A DNA stretch of 64,000 bases from Arenimonas metalli CF5-1 (GTDB lineage: Bacteria; Pseudomonadota; Gammaproteobacteria; Xanthomonadales; Xanthomonadaceae). Positions 20,653 through 32,634 of this stretch are shown here, one piece after another. The notes beneath the pieces were generated by a model. That model ran no database searches, was not told the DNA's origin, and was given only the letters and a program-made list of their open reading frames with translations. Each line of letters begins with the position of its first letter. The stretch's first letter is position 1. The DNA is taken from NCBI RefSeq assembly GCF_000747155.1, contig NZ_AVCK01000022.1, positions 1 to 64,000 on the forward strand, written 5' to 3'. The translations under genes were made by a program, and so were the position numbers.

Positions 20653-21561
20653 TCAGCCGGCGCCCGGCCGCGGCGGCAAGCGCTCGAAGTGGCGCCACAG
20701 GGCCTGGAGCTCCTCGTCGGTCATGCCGCCGTAGATACGCCAGGGCATGAAGCCGTGCAGCTCGCGGCCGTCGGGACGCGTGCCCTCGCGGATCACGCGG
20801 ATGAAGTCGGCCTCGGTCCAGCCCGCCAGCCCGTTGGCGTGCGGCGTGAGGTTGCTGGCGGCCGGCAGCTCGGGCGGCGTGCCCGGCACGCGCTGGCCGG
20901 CCCAGTCGGCGCCGTGGCAGCCGGTGCAGACCTGGGCCAGGTAGGCGCCGTATTCGGCGGTGGGGCCCGCCGTGGGTGCGCCGCGGGTGCGGGGGGCGTG
21001 GTCGATGTGCTCGGCGGGCGCGAGGTCGAACTGGCCGAACAGGTGCAGCACGCGGCCCATCGGCCCGATCACGGTTTCGCCGGGGGCTTGGTCCGAGGGC
21101 GGCAGCGACTGCAGGTGGCGCACCAGCGCCGCGGTATCGGCGTCGGAGAGATCCTTGAAGTCGCCCGACGGCATGAAGCGAAGCGGCCGCCCGTCCGGGC
21201 CGACGCCATGCCGGATCGCCGCCGCCAGCTGGTTGGCGTCGTAGCGCCCGGCGATCGCCGCCGGCGTCAGGTTGGAGCCGACGATGCGCGCCACCGGCAT
21301 CGCATCGAACACGAACTTGCCGCGGGCGTCGGCGCCGTGGCAATCGACGCAACCCAATACCGCGTAGAGATGTGCACCGCGCGCAGCTTCGGCTTCATCG
21401 CCGGCGAACACCAGAGAGGGATCCTTCACGGCGTACACCGTCGCCAGCGCCCGCTCCGAATGCCACCAGGCCACGGCGCCGAGCGCGCCGATCGCCACCA
21501 CGACAACACCGGCCAGCCAGGCCAACCGCTTCAACCACTTGCCCATGACGCCATCATCCAA
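20653..21561 (-). CDS. Membrane-anchored di-haem cytochrome c
   Basis: A 302-residue electron carrier. The N-terminal helix (LAWLAGVVVVAIGALGAVAWW) is followed by two class-I cytochrome c domains: CVDCH at about residue 71 with axial Met in RFMPSGDFKDLSD, and CTGCH at about residue 212 with GFMPWRIYGGMTDEELQALWRHF. NLTP motifs follow both haem sites, as in alcohol or aldehyde dehydrogenase cytochrome subunits. It probably passes electrons from a periplasmic dehydrogenase to the oxidase, but no dehydrogenase is adjacent. The start is either 21561 (MDDGVMGKW) or 21546 (MGKW). Confidence 0.87.
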   Translation of the reverse strand: MDDGVMGKWLKRLAWLAGVVVVAIGALGAVAWWHSERALATVYAVKDPSLVFAGDEAEAARGAHLYAVLGCVDCHGADARGKFVFDAMPVARIVGSNLTPAAIAGRYDANQLAAAIRHGVGPDGRPLRFMPSGDFKDLSDADTAALVRHLQSLPPSDQAPGETVIGPMGRVLHLFGQFDLAPAEHIDHAPRTRGAPTAGPTAEYGAYLAQVCTGCHGADWAGQRVPGTPPELPAASNLTPHANGLAGWTEADFIRVIREGTRPDGRELHGFMPWRIYGGMTDEELQALWRHFERLPPRPGAG

Positions 21562-21662
21562 TTCCGGGGATGGCCATCAACACGAGGTTTCCGCGACGAA
21601 GCGGCCCCACGGCGTTCAGCCGCGATTTCGCCTGGGCGCGCGATCCGTGACCTTCGGCAGGG

Positions 21663-22757
21663 TCAGCCGCGGGTGGCGAAGTAGGCTTCTTCCGACACCG
21701 CGTGCCAAGCCTTGGCCTGCGCGCGGAACGCCTGCATCGAGTCGAGCGCGCGGCGCGCCATCGGGTCGGCCGCGGCGGCTTCCTCCAGCACCTTGTCGGA
21801 GGTGCGGCGCAGCGCCAGCAGCACGTCGTCGGGGAGCTGGCGCAGTTCGACGCCGTGTTCGCGCACCAGCACGTCCAGCGCTTGCTGGTTGCGCGCGGTG
21901 TACTCGGCCAGCATCGCGTCGTTCACCGCGCGGCAGCACAGCGCGACGATCTCCTTCAGGTCCGCCGGCAGCGTGTCGTAGGCGGCCTGGTTGACCATGC
22001 ATTCCAGCGTGGGGCCCGGCTCCTGCCAGCCCGGGTAGTAGCAGTACTTCGCGGCGCGGTGCAGGCCGAAGGCGAGGTCGTTGTACGGACCCACCCACTC
22101 CGCCGCGTCGATCGCGCCCGACTGCAGCGAGCTGAAGATCTCGGCGCCCGGCAAATTCACCGGCGTCGCACCCGCGCGCGCCATCACTTCGCCGCCGAGG
22201 CCGGGAATGCGCATCTTCAGGCCCTGCAGGTCGGCCAGCGAAGCGATTGGCTTGCGGAACCAGCCGGCCATCTGCACGCCGGTATTGCCCGCCGGGAACG
22301 GCACCAGGCCGAAGGGCGCGTACAGCTCGCGCCACAGCTCCAGGCCGCCGCCTTCGTACAGCCAGCCGTTCATCTCCTGCGCGTTGAGGCCGAAGGGCAC
22401 GGCGCAGAAGAACGGCGCCGCCGCGGCCTTGCCCTTCCAGTAGTAGCTGGCGGAATGCCCCATCTCGGCGGTGCCGCGGCTGACGGCGTCGAAGACTTCG
22501 AAGGCCGGGACCAGCTCGCCGGCGCCATAGACCTTCACCGTGAGGCGGCCGCCGCTGGCGGCGGTGATCATCTCGGCCAGGCGCGCGGCGCCGGTGCCGA
22601 GGCCCGGGAAATTCGTGGGCCACGACGTGACCATTTTCCAGACGAACTTCTCGGTGGACGCCGCGCCAGCCTCGCCCGGCGGCTTGGCACCGCAGGCCGC
22701 CAACCCGGTCGCCACCGCGGCCACGCCGGCACCGCGCAGGAGTTCACGTCGCTTCAT
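21663..22757 (-). CDS. TRAP substrate-binding protein (TakP/2-oxo-acid type)
   Basis: A 364-residue periplasmic receptor. MKRRELLRGAGVAAVATGLAACG carries both a twin-arginine motif and a lipobox-like LAAC, so export by Tat and possibly lipidation. TSWPTNFPGLGTGA, GRLTVKVYGAGELVPAFEVFDAVS, GNTGVQMAGWFRK, LKMRIPGLGGEVMARAG and GAIDAAEWVGPYND match TakP-like receptors, where conserved Trp/Arg and a cation bind 2-oxo acids. ATG 22757 is chosen because AAGGACT precedes it; an in-frame TTG at 22778 is an alternative. Its permeases are encoded 1.4 kb away on the other strand. Confidence 0.9.
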   Translation of the reverse strand: MKRRELLRGAGVAAVATGLAACGAKPPGEAGAASTEKFVWKMVTSWPTNFPGLGTGAARLAEMITAASGGRLTVKVYGAGELVPAFEVFDAVSRGTAEMGHSASYYWKGKAAAAPFFCAVPFGLNAQEMNGWLYEGGGLELWRELYAPFGLVPFPAGNTGVQMAGWFRKPIASLADLQGLKMRIPGLGGEVMARAGATPVNLPGAEIFSSLQSGAIDAAEWVGPYNDLAFGLHRAAKYCYYPGWQEPGPTLECMVNQAAYDTLPADLKEIVALCCRAVNDAMLAEYTARNQQALDVLVREHGVELRQLPDDVLLALRRTSDKVLEEAAAADPMARRALDSMQAFRAQAKAWHAVSEEAYFATRG

Positions 22758-22815
22758 GGATCCAGTCCTTTTCGACAAGGCATCAAGTATGCCCCAGCCC
22801 CCTGTGGGAGGGCCG

Positions 22816-24990
22816 TCAGGCGGGGGTGAGGTTGGCGTAGCCGAGGACGAGCCACTTGGCGCCGCCGCGTTCGAAGTTGACCTGCACGCGGGCGTGCGGG
22901 CCGCTGCCTTCGGCGTCCATCACCGTGCCCTCGCCGAAGCTGGGGTGGGTGACGCGCTGGCCCAGGCGCAGGCCGGGACCGGTGTTGGACTCCAGCGCCG
23001 CGCTGCGCGGCGGGCCGTAAGACGGGCGGCTGACGGTGACCTTGGGCCGGACTTCGGAGATGAGCGCCGGCGGAATCTCGCGCAGGAAACGCGAGGGCGT
23101 GCCGTACATCTCCATGCCGTGCAGGCGGCGCGACTCGGCGTAGGTGAGCACCAGCTTCTGGCGCGCGCGGGTGAGGCCGACGTAGGCCAGGCGGCGCTCT
23201 TCCTCCAGCCGCCCGCTTTCCTCGATGGACTTTCCGCTCGGGAACAAGCCCTCTTCCATGCCGACCAGGAACACCTGCGGGAATTCCAGGCCCTTCGCGC
23301 TGTGCAGGGTCATCAGCTGCACGCCGTCCTCGCCGGCCTCGGCCTGGCCTTCGCCGGCCTCCAGCGAGGCGTAGCTGAGGAAGGCCACCAGCTCGCTCAT
23401 CTCGGCGCTGGCCTCGTCGTCGCGGCGTTCGAAGCGGCTGGCCACCGACACCAGCTCGTCCAGGTTCTCGGTGCGCGAGTCGAGCTGGCCCTTCGATTCC
23501 TGCGCGTAGTGCACGCGCAGGCCCGAGGTGGCGATGACGTGGTCGAAAACCTCGTGAAGCGGCTGGTCTTCGGTGTCGGCCTGCAGCGCGTCCACCAGGT
23601 CGGCGAAGGCGCGCAGCGCGTTGCGGGCGCGGCCCGGCAGCGCGCCGCCTTCCGACAGCGCCACGGCGGCCTGCCACAGCGGCACGGCCTGCTCGCGCGC
23701 GTGGCGGCGCACTTCGTCCAGCGTCTTGCCGCCAATGCCGCGCGGCGGCGTGTTCACCGCGCGCTCGAAGGCGGCGTCGTCGCTGCGGTTGGCCATCAGG
23801 CGCAGGTAGGCCAGCGCATCCTTGATTTCCATGCGCTCGAAGAAGCGCTGGCCGCCGTACACGCGGTACGGCAGGCCGGCCTGCACCAGCTGCTCTTCGA
23901 TCGCGCGCGACTGCGCGTTGGAGCGGTACAGCACCGCGTTGTCGCCGGCGCTGCCGCCGTCGCGGATCCAGGCCTGGACGCGCTCGACCACGAAGCGCGC
24001 CTCGTCCACTTCGTTGTAGGCGGCGAACAGGTCGATCGGCTCGCCCTCGCCGTCAGCCGTCCACAGCTGCTTGCCGAGGCGGTCGGGGTTGTGGGTGATC
24101 ACCGCGTTGGCGGCGGCCAGGATGTTGCCGGTGGATCGGTAGTTCTGCTCGAGCTTGAGCGTGCGCGCGCCCGGGTAGTCGCGCAGGAAGCGCTGCACGT
24201 TCTCGACCTTGGCGCCGCGCCAGCCGTAGATGGCCTGGTCGTCGTCGCCGACCACGAACACCTCGCCGGTGTCGCCGGCCAGCACGCGCACGAAGGCGTA
24301 CTGGATCGCGTTGGTGTCCTGGAACTCGTCGACCAGCAGGTGGCGGAAGCGCTGCTGGTAGTGGTGCAGCAGCGCCGGATGCTCGAGCCAGAGCTCGTGC
24401 GCGCGCAGCAGCAGCTCGGCGAAATCGACCAGGCCCGCGCGCTGGCAGCGCGCCTCGTAGGCCTCGTAGACCTTGAGCATGGTCTGGCCGTAGAAATCGC
24501 CGCCGGCCGGCTGGATGTGCTTCGGGCGCCGGCCCTCGTCCTTCTGCGCGTTGATCCACCAGGCCATCTGGCGCGGCGGGAAGCGGCCCTCGTCGAGTTC
24601 GAGGTCGGCGCTGATGCGCTTGAGCAGGCGGACCTGGTCGTCCTGGTCGAGCACCTGGAAGGATTCGGGCAGTCCGGCCTCCTGCCAGTGCAGGCGCAAC
24701 AGGCGGTGCGCCAGGCCGTGGAAGGTGCCGATCCACATGCCGCGGGCGCCGTTGCGCAGCAGCGCCTCGACGCGGCCTCGCATCTCGGCGGCGGCCTTGT
24801 TGGTGAAGGTGACGGCGAGGATGCCGTGCGCCGGCACGCCGACGACTTCGTTGAGCCAGCCGATGCGGTGCGTGAGCACGCGGGTCTTGCCCGAGCCGGC
24901 GCCGGCCAGCACCAGGGCATGGCCCGGCGGCGCGGAGACGACCTCGCGCTGGGCCGGGTTCAGTTCGTCAAGCAGGTGGGAGACATCCAT
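22816..24990 (-). CDS. uvrD: DNA helicase II (UvrD)
   Basis: Superfamily 1A 3'-5' helicase of 724 residues for mismatch and nucleotide-excision repair. Motifs are Q (LNPAQREVV), I (LAGAGSGKTRVLTHRI), Ia (VTFTNKAAAEMRGR), II (LLVDEFQDTN), III (VVGDDDQAIYGWRGA), IV (LEQNYRSTGNIL), V (VQLMTLHSAKGLEFPQVFLVGMEEGLFP) and VI (EEERRLAYVGLTRARQKL). It ends with the UvrD Tudor-like domain (GQRVTHPSFGEGTV). The ATG at 24990 lies 6 bases after a TAGAAT on the minus strand. The stop codon lies within a tgtgggagggccgtcaggcg fragment that resembles half of the nearby REP-like element. Confidence 0.96.
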   Translation of the reverse strand: MDVSHLLDELNPAQREVVSAPPGHALVLAGAGSGKTRVLTHRIGWLNEVVGVPAHGILAVTFTNKAAAEMRGRVEALLRNGARGMWIGTFHGLAHRLLRLHWQEAGLPESFQVLDQDDQVRLLKRISADLELDEGRFPPRQMAWWINAQKDEGRRPKHIQPAGGDFYGQTMLKVYEAYEARCQRAGLVDFAELLLRAHELWLEHPALLHHYQQRFRHLLVDEFQDTNAIQYAFVRVLAGDTGEVFVVGDDDQAIYGWRGAKVENVQRFLRDYPGARTLKLEQNYRSTGNILAAANAVITHNPDRLGKQLWTADGEGEPIDLFAAYNEVDEARFVVERVQAWIRDGGSAGDNAVLYRSNAQSRAIEEQLVQAGLPYRVYGGQRFFERMEIKDALAYLRLMANRSDDAAFERAVNTPPRGIGGKTLDEVRRHAREQAVPLWQAAVALSEGGALPGRARNALRAFADLVDALQADTEDQPLHEVFDHVIATSGLRVHYAQESKGQLDSRTENLDELVSVASRFERRDDEASAEMSELVAFLSYASLEAGEGQAEAGEDGVQLMTLHSAKGLEFPQVFLVGMEEGLFPSGKSIEESGRLEEERRLAYVGLTRARQKLVLTYAESRRLHGMEMYGTPSRFLREIPPALISEVRPKVTVSRPSYGPPRSAALESNTGPGLRLGQRVTHPSFGEGTVMDAEGSGPHARVQVNFERGGAKWLVLGYANLTPA

Positions 24991-24996
24991 GGCGCC

Positions 24997-25002
24997 ATTC
25001 TA
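24997..25002 (-). promoter_or_regulatory. -10 box of uvrD (leaderless geometry)
   Basis: The minus strand reads TAGAAT, then ggcgcc, then ATG at 24990. The spacing is the same 6 bases found at six other genes in the window. Confidence 0.5.
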
Positions 25003-25033
25003 CCGGCGCCGGGGCAGCCCCTGTGGGAGGGAC

Positions 25034-25098
25034 TGTAGGAGGGCCTTCAGGCCCGAAGCTTTTCGGCAAAGTGCTTCGGGCCTGAAGGCCCTCCTACA
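25034..25098. repeat. REP-like palindrome, copy 1
   Basis: Perfect 26-bp arms (tgtaggagggccttcaggcc and on at 25034-25059; complement at 25073-25098) around a 13-base loop. It lies between the uvrD start and the 3' end of the UPF0114 gene. A further partial 'ctgtgggaggga' precedes it at 25021. Copy 2 is at 32561. It may act as a terminator or mRNA-end stabiliser. Confidence 0.88.
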
Positions 25099-25109
25099 CA
25101 GAGCCGCGG

Positions 25110-25673
25110 TCAGTGCTTCTTGCTGGTCGCGACCGATTGCGCCATCAGCTTGTCGGTCCAGGCGATGCCGATGGCCGACAGGATGAAGATGGTGTGGATG
25201 ATGGTCTGCCACATCACGCCGGCCTCGGTGAACCGGGAGCCCGGGGCCCCCAGGTCGCCGATGGCGATGAAGGTCTTGAGCAGATGGATCGAGGAGATGC
25301 CGATGATGGCCATCGCCAGCTTCACCTTCAGCACGGAGGCGTTCACGTGGCTCAGCCATTCCGGCTGGTCCGGGTGGCCCTGCAGGTTCAGGCGGGACAC
25401 GAAGGTTTCGTAACCGCCGACGATCACCATCACCAGCAGGTTGGAGATCATCACCACGTCGATCAGGCCCAGCACCAGCAGCATGATCAGTTGCTCGGTG
25501 AGGCTGTTGGCACCCGCGATCAGGTGCCAAAGTTCCTTCATGAACAGGAATACATAGACGCACTGGGCGAGGATCAGGCCCAGGTACAGCGGCAGCTGAA
25601 GCCAGCGCGACGCGAAGATCAGGGTGGACAGCGGGCCGAGCTTCGGCGCCGCGCTGGAATCAGGCTTGTTCAT
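25110..25673 (-). CDS. UPF0114 / YqhA-like membrane protein
   Basis: A 187-residue inner-membrane protein with four predicted helices (about 20-45, 60-95, 115-140, 150-172). [60 protein letters not shown] and [19 protein letters not shown] fit the UPF0114 (TIGR00645) family. The function is unknown; it is commonly listed as a small conserved membrane protein. The ATG is preceded by GGACATCCC. It is followed by the REP-like palindrome and preceded by another small membrane protein, both minus strand. Confidence 0.88.
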   Translation of the reverse strand: MNKPDSSAAPKLGPLSTLIFASRWLQLPLYLGLILAQCVYVFLFMKELWHLIAGANSLTEQLIMLLVLGLIDVVMISNLLVMVIVGGYETFVSRLNLQGHPDQPEWLSHVNASVLKVKLAMAIIGISSIHLLKTFIAIGDLGAPGSRFTEAGVMWQTIIHTIFILSAIGIAWTDKLMAQSVATSKKH

Positions 25674-25684
25674 GGGATGTCCGT

Positions 25685-25903
25685 TTACTTCTTGCTGGCC
25701 ACGCCGACCACGACCGCGACGGCGCCCGCGCCGAGCAGGATCCAGCCGAGGTTGATGGGCGGGGTCTTGGTGTCGGTCTTGCTGATCTCGATCGGGCCGA
25801 TGTCGGCGACCTTCTCGGTGCTCTGGAACTTGAACACGCCGCCGGCGATGAGGCCGCCGATGACGAGCAGGATGACGCCGATGACGATGGCGGGCATGCG
25901 CAT
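25685..25903 (-). CDS. Small two-helix membrane protein
   Basis: 72 residues starting [22 protein letters not shown], with a second helix near the C-terminus ([16 protein letters not shown]) and a short polar loop containing [19 protein letters not shown] 25903 follows GGAGTAGAACC; ATG 25897 is also possible. It resembles small DUF3185-like or conserved hypothetical inner-membrane proteins of Xanthomonadaceae, but I cannot assign a family firmly. It lies 11 bases upstream of the UPF0114 gene, so they are probably co-transcribed. Confidence 0.7.
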   Translation of the reverse strand: MRMPAIVIGVILLVIGGLIAGGVFKFQSTEKVADIGPIEISKTDTKTPPINLGWILLGAGAVAVVVGVASKK

Positions 25904-25990
25904 GGTTCTACTCCAGGTTGGCCCGGGGACCGGGCAGGCGAAGGGTAGAGGCAACGCGGGGCGCTGCCAAGCGGCGGCCGCGGGCGTCGT

Positions 25991-27034
25991 TCAGTCCAGC
26001 GACACCCCGGGCAGGGACAGCACGTAATCGGCGCCCATCAGGGCCGAAGGCGTGTAGTAACCGCCCTTGGGCACGGGGCCGTCCAGCAGCCGGGCGACGA
26101 TGCCCAGCGCTGCGGTGACGGTGATCTCGTAGCCGTTGGGCGTGCGCAGGCGGCGCTTGAGCTCGTGGCCGGCGGCGTCGCGCGCCTCGCCCCAGACCAC
26201 GCAGCCGGTCTTGCCGCGGGTGGCGTCGGACGGGCCGCGCACGCGCTTCTCCACCTGCTTCTTGAGCATCGACTGCACCGGGCCCAGGCCCAGCAGCGGG
26301 CCCAGCAGGCGAAGCCGGCGCAGCTTCTTCGCCGTGCCCGGCGGCACGCCCATGTAGACCTCGACGTTGCCGATGCCAGTGGAGACGTAAGCGGTGTAGA
26401 CGTCGCCCCAGGGAATGGTCATGGCGAAGCGCTGCTCGCCGTCGCGCTCGAAAGTCCGCGTCTTCCAGGCCAGGGGCACGCGCGTCATCCTGCCGTCGAT
26501 GCGTGCGCGCCCGCCCTTGCCCAGGCCTTCGACGCTGGTCTTGGCGGTGCCGGGGCTGGGGCCGCCGCCGGCCTCGAAGGCCAGCACCAGCGACTCGGCG
26601 CCCGGCAGCTCGCGCTTGAGCTGGGCGGCCAGGCAATCAGTCGGCACCACGTCGAAGCCGGAGCCAGGCAGCACCACGATGCCCTTGTCGCGGGCGCGGG
26701 CGTCCTGCGCGTGGCAGTGCGCGAACACGTCGATCTCGCCGGTGATGTCGAGGTAATGCGCGCCGGAGTCCAGGCAGGCCTCGAGCATCGGCGCGCAGGT
26801 GGCCGAGAACGGGCCGGCGCAGTGCAGCACCAGGCCGATGCCGTTGAGCCCGCTGCGCAGCGCCTGCGGATCGTCGAGCGCGAAGGCGCGCACCGGCAAG
26901 CCGTGTTGCTTCGCCATCGGTTCCAGCGTGGCCGCGCTGCGTCCGGCGAGCACCGGGCGCAGGCCGCGCTTGACGGCCTCCTCCACCATCATGCGGCCGG
27001 TGTAGCCGTTGGCGCCGTAGATCATCCACTCCAT
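25991..27034 (-). CDS. Saccharopine dehydrogenase-like NAD(P)-binding protein
   Basis: A 347-residue protein. The N-terminal Rossmann fold with GANGYTGRMMVEEAVKRG (residues 7-24) is typical of the saccharopine-dehydrogenase-like, trans-acting enoyl-reductase group rather than true lysine enzymes. HCAGPFSATCAPMLEACLDSGAHYLDITGEIDVF and GSGFDVVPTDCLAAQLKRELP are the conserved family segments. The substrate is unknown; relatives act on lipid or polyketide-like acyl chains. The start is one base after the stop of the SDR gene at 27036, so the two form an operon, perhaps acting on one lipid substrate (inference). Confidence 0.82.
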   Translation of the reverse strand: MEWMIYGANGYTGRMMVEEAVKRGLRPVLAGRSAATLEPMAKQHGLPVRAFALDDPQALRSGLNGIGLVLHCAGPFSATCAPMLEACLDSGAHYLDITGEIDVFAHCHAQDARARDKGIVVLPGSGFDVVPTDCLAAQLKRELPGAESLVLAFEAGGGPSPGTAKTSVEGLGKGGRARIDGRMTRVPLAWKTRTFERDGEQRFAMTIPWGDVYTAYVSTGIGNVEVYMGVPPGTAKKLRRLRLLGPLLGLGPVQSMLKKQVEKRVRGPSDATRGKTGCVVWGEARDAAGHELKRRLRTPNGYEITVTAALGIVARLLDGPVPKGGYYTPSALMGADYVLSLPGVSLD

Positions 27035-27035
27035 G

Positions 27036-27833
27036 TCAGTGCCCCGCCGTGCGCGACTTCACCATCTTGAGCAGCTGGCGGAAGTAGGTTTCCGGCAGCC
27101 AGCGCTTCAGGCGCCAGCGCATCGGTTCGCGTTTCGTGGGCAACACCAGGAACTCGCCGCGCTCCAGCGCCGCGAACACGTAGTCGGCCACGGAGTCGAG
27201 CGTGTCGGGCGCGGTGTCCATCATCCGCGCCGCGAAGTCCTTGAGCTTGGGGTTGCCCTGCCAGCTCTCGAGCAGGTTGGTGCGGAAGAAGGCCGGGCAC
27301 AGCACGCTGACCCGGACGCCCTTGTCGTGCACCTCGGCGCGCAGCTGCTCGGACAGGGCCACCACCGCGGCCTTGGACACGCCGTAGCTCATGATGCTGG
27401 GCGCGCCCGCGAGGCCGGCGAAGCTGGCGGTATTGACCACGTGGCCGCGGCCCGCGGCGATCATGCCGGGCAGGAACAGGCGGCAGCCGCGCACGACGCT
27501 GAGCACGTTGACGTCGAGCACGGTGCGCCACTCGGCCATCGTGGTGTCGACCATGGCGCCGCCGGTCGCCATGCCGGCGTTGTTCACCAGCACGTCCAGG
27601 CCGCCCCACTCGCGGGCGACGGTCTCGTGCACCTGCTCCATGGCCTCGTCGTTGGCGACGTTGGCGGCCATGGTGAGGTGGCCGCTGCCGGGCAGCGCGG
27701 CACGGGTGAGCTCGGCGCGCGCGGCGTCGATATCCACGCAGGCAACCCGGTCGCCGGCCTTGGCGTAACGCATGGCCAGCGCCTGCCCCAGCCCGCTGCC
27801 CGCCCCCGTGATCAGTACCCGCCGCTGCGCCAT
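27036..27833 (-). CDS. SDR-family oxidoreductase
   Basis: A 265-residue classical short-chain dehydrogenase. TGAGSGLG (residues 10-17) binds the cofactor, with VDID after beta-2 favouring NAD(H). NNAGMATGG, a catalytic Ser in NTASFAGLAG and YGVSK (Tyr-x-x-x-Lys) complete the site. The C-terminal basic extension (MRWRLKRWLPETYFRQLLKMVKSR) suggests peripheral membrane association. The start follows GGGGGAACGATCC. It is co-transcribed with the saccharopine-dehydrogenase-like gene and divergent from another SDR. Confidence 0.88.
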   Translation of the reverse strand: MAQRRVLITGAGSGLGQALAMRYAKAGDRVACVDIDAARAELTRAALPGSGHLTMAANVANDEAMEQVHETVAREWGGLDVLVNNAGMATGGAMVDTTMAEWRTVLDVNVLSVVRGCRLFLPGMIAAGRGHVVNTASFAGLAGAPSIMSYGVSKAAVVALSEQLRAEVHDKGVRVSVLCPAFFRTNLLESWQGNPKLKDFAARMMDTAPDTLDSVADYVFAALERGEFLVLPTKREPMRWRLKRWLPETYFRQLLKMVKSRTAGH

Positions 27834-27933
27834 GGATCGTTCCCCCGGTGTGAGCCAGGCCTGGACGAGGCCTGTGCTAGATTCCCGAGCATACCAAGCC
27901 GTACGTCATTCACACGTTCCCGTGGAGCTTCCC

Positions 27934-28695
27934 GTGCCTGATTCCTTGTTCGACCTCTCCGGCAAGACCGCCCTCGTCAGCGGCGCGTCCCGCGGCATCG
28001 GCGAGGCCATTGCCCACCTGCTGGCGGCGCACGGCGCCCACGTGATCTGCACCAGCCGCAAGCTCGAGGGCTGCGAGGCGGTGGCCAGCCAGATCCGCGC
28101 CGCGGGCGGCTCGGCCGAGGCGCACGCGGTGCACGTCGGCGACCCGGCCGCGATCGAGGGCCTGTTCGACAAGCTCGACGCCGACGGCCGCGCCGTGGAC
28201 GTACTGGTGAACAACGCCGCCGCCAATCCCTACTTCGGCCCGGCGATCGACATGACCCTGGACGCCTACGAGAAGACCGTCGAAGTGAACCTGCGCGGCT
28301 ACTTCTGGACCACCGTGCAGGCCGCGCGCCGCATGAAGGGCCGCGGCGGCAGCATCATCAACATCGCTTCGGTGAACGCCGAGCGTGCGGCGCCCGGGCA
28401 GCTCGTCTACTCGATGACCAAGGCCGGCATCGTCAACATGACCGAAGGCTTCGCGAAGGAGCTGGCGCCGCTGGGCGTGCGCGTGAACGCGGTGCTGCCG
28501 GGCCTGACCGACACCAAGTTCGCCTCGGCGCTGACCGGCAACCCCAAGATCATGGCGATGATGCTGCAGCTGATCCCGCTGGGCCGGATGGCGCAGCCGG
28601 GCGAGATCGCGCCGGCGGTGCTGTTCCTTTCTTCACCGGCGTCCTCGTACCTTACCGGCGTGTCGCTGCCGGTGGACGGCGGCTACCTCGCCTGA
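27934..28695 (+). CDS. SDR-family oxidoreductase (FabG-like)
   Basis: A 253-residue short-chain dehydrogenase. FDLSGKTALVSGASRGIGEAIA holds the TGxxxGIG-type site (here SGASRGIG). CTSRK after beta-2 favours NADP(H). NNAAANPYFG replaces the usual NNAG. The active site has Ser in NIASVNAERAAPGQ and YSMTK, and the protein ends LTGVSLPVDGGYLA. Relatives act on 3-hydroxyacyl or sugar alcohols. The GTG start at 27934 follows GTGGAGCTTCCC; GTG 27922 is an alternative. A TAGATT-like -10 at about 27879 could drive it. Confidence 0.88.
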   Translation: MPDSLFDLSGKTALVSGASRGIGEAIAHLLAAHGAHVICTSRKLEGCEAVASQIRAAGGSAEAHAVHVGDPAAIEGLFDKLDADGRAVDVLVNNAAANPYFGPAIDMTLDAYEKTVEVNLRGYFWTTVQAARRMKGRGGSIINIASVNAERAAPGQLVYSMTKAGIVNMTEGFAKELAPLGVRVNAVLPGLTDTKFASALTGNPKIMAMMLQLIPLGRMAQPGEIAPAVLFLSSPASSYLTGVSLPVDGGYLA

Positions 28696-28710
28696 GACGC
28701 ACGCATCGAT

Positions 28711-29397
28711 ATGATCGACCTGTACTACTGGCCGACGCCGAACGGCCACAAGATCACCCTGTTCCTCGAAGAGACCGCGCTGCCCTACCGCATCGTGCCG
28801 GTGGACATCGGCGCGGGCGACCAGTTCAGGCCGGAGTTCCTGGCCATCTCGCCCAACAACCGCATGCCGGCGATCGTGGACCACGCGCCGGCGGACGACG
28901 GCGAGCCGATCAGCGTGTTCGAATCCGGCGCCATCCTGCAGTACCTCGCCGAGAAATCCGGCCGGCTGCTGCCCACCGCGGCGCGCGAGCGCAAGTCGGT
29001 GCTGGAGTGGCTGTCGTGGCAGCTGGGCGGCTTCGGGCCGATGCTGGGCCAGAACCATCATTTCACCCGCTACGCGCCGGAGAAGGTTCCCTACGCCATC
29101 GAGCGTTACCCGCGCGAAACCGCGCGCCTTTATGGCGTGCTGGACCGGCGCCTGGCCGGGCGCGAGTTCATCGCCGGCGACGCGCTGTCGATCGCCGACC
29201 TGGCCTGCCACCCGTGGGCGACGTCGCACGCCTGGCACCACGTCGACCTCGCGGACTACCCCGAGGTGCGGCGCTGGCATGCCGCGCTCGCGGCGCGGCC
29301 GGCCTTCGCACGCGCCTATGCCCTCGAGAAAACCTTCAAGCGTCCCGCCGAGATGACCGACGAGATGCGCCGCAACCTGTTCGGGCGCCCCGCCTGA
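28711..29397 (+). CDS. Glutathione S-transferase (Nu-class, YfcG/YghU-like)
   Basis: A 228-residue cytosolic enzyme. The N-terminal thioredoxin-like domain has YYWPTPNGHKITLFLEE (Thr/Asn active site of the Nu class rather than Tyr/Cys), the cis-Pro loop NNRMPAIVDH and ESGAILQYLAEKSG for glutathione binding. The helical C-domain contains QLGGFGPMLGQNHHF and the N-capping FIAGDALSIADLACHPW. Such enzymes show disulfide-bond reductase activity on glutathionyl substrates. It lies 15 bases after the SDR gene on the same strand, so probably in the same transcript. Confidence 0.92.
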   Translation: MIDLYYWPTPNGHKITLFLEETALPYRIVPVDIGAGDQFRPEFLAISPNNRMPAIVDHAPADDGEPISVFESGAILQYLAEKSGRLLPTAARERKSVLEWLSWQLGGFGPMLGQNHHFTRYAPEKVPYAIERYPRETARLYGVLDRRLAGREFIAGDALSIADLACHPWATSHAWHHVDLADYPEVRRWHAALAARPAFARAYALEKTFKRPAEMTDEMRRNLFGRPA

Positions 29398-29422
29398 ATC
29401 CCTGACGACCCCGGAGCCACCC

Positions 29423-32553
<3,131 letters not shown>

Positions 32554-32560
32554 CCGGATA

Positions 32561-32627
32561 CTGTAGGAGGGCCTTCAGGCCCGAAGCTCTTCACCAAAAA
32601 GCTTCGGGCCTGAAGGCCCTCCTACAG
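32561..32627. repeat. REP-like palindrome, copy 2
   Basis: Perfect 28-bp arms (32561-32588 and 32600-32627) with an 11-base loop. The arms match copy 1 at 25034-25098 base for base over 26 positions while the loops differ. It sits between the convergent DPP-IV and xthA genes, 8 bases from each stop. Confidence 0.9.
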
Positions 32628-32634
32628 GAAGCGG

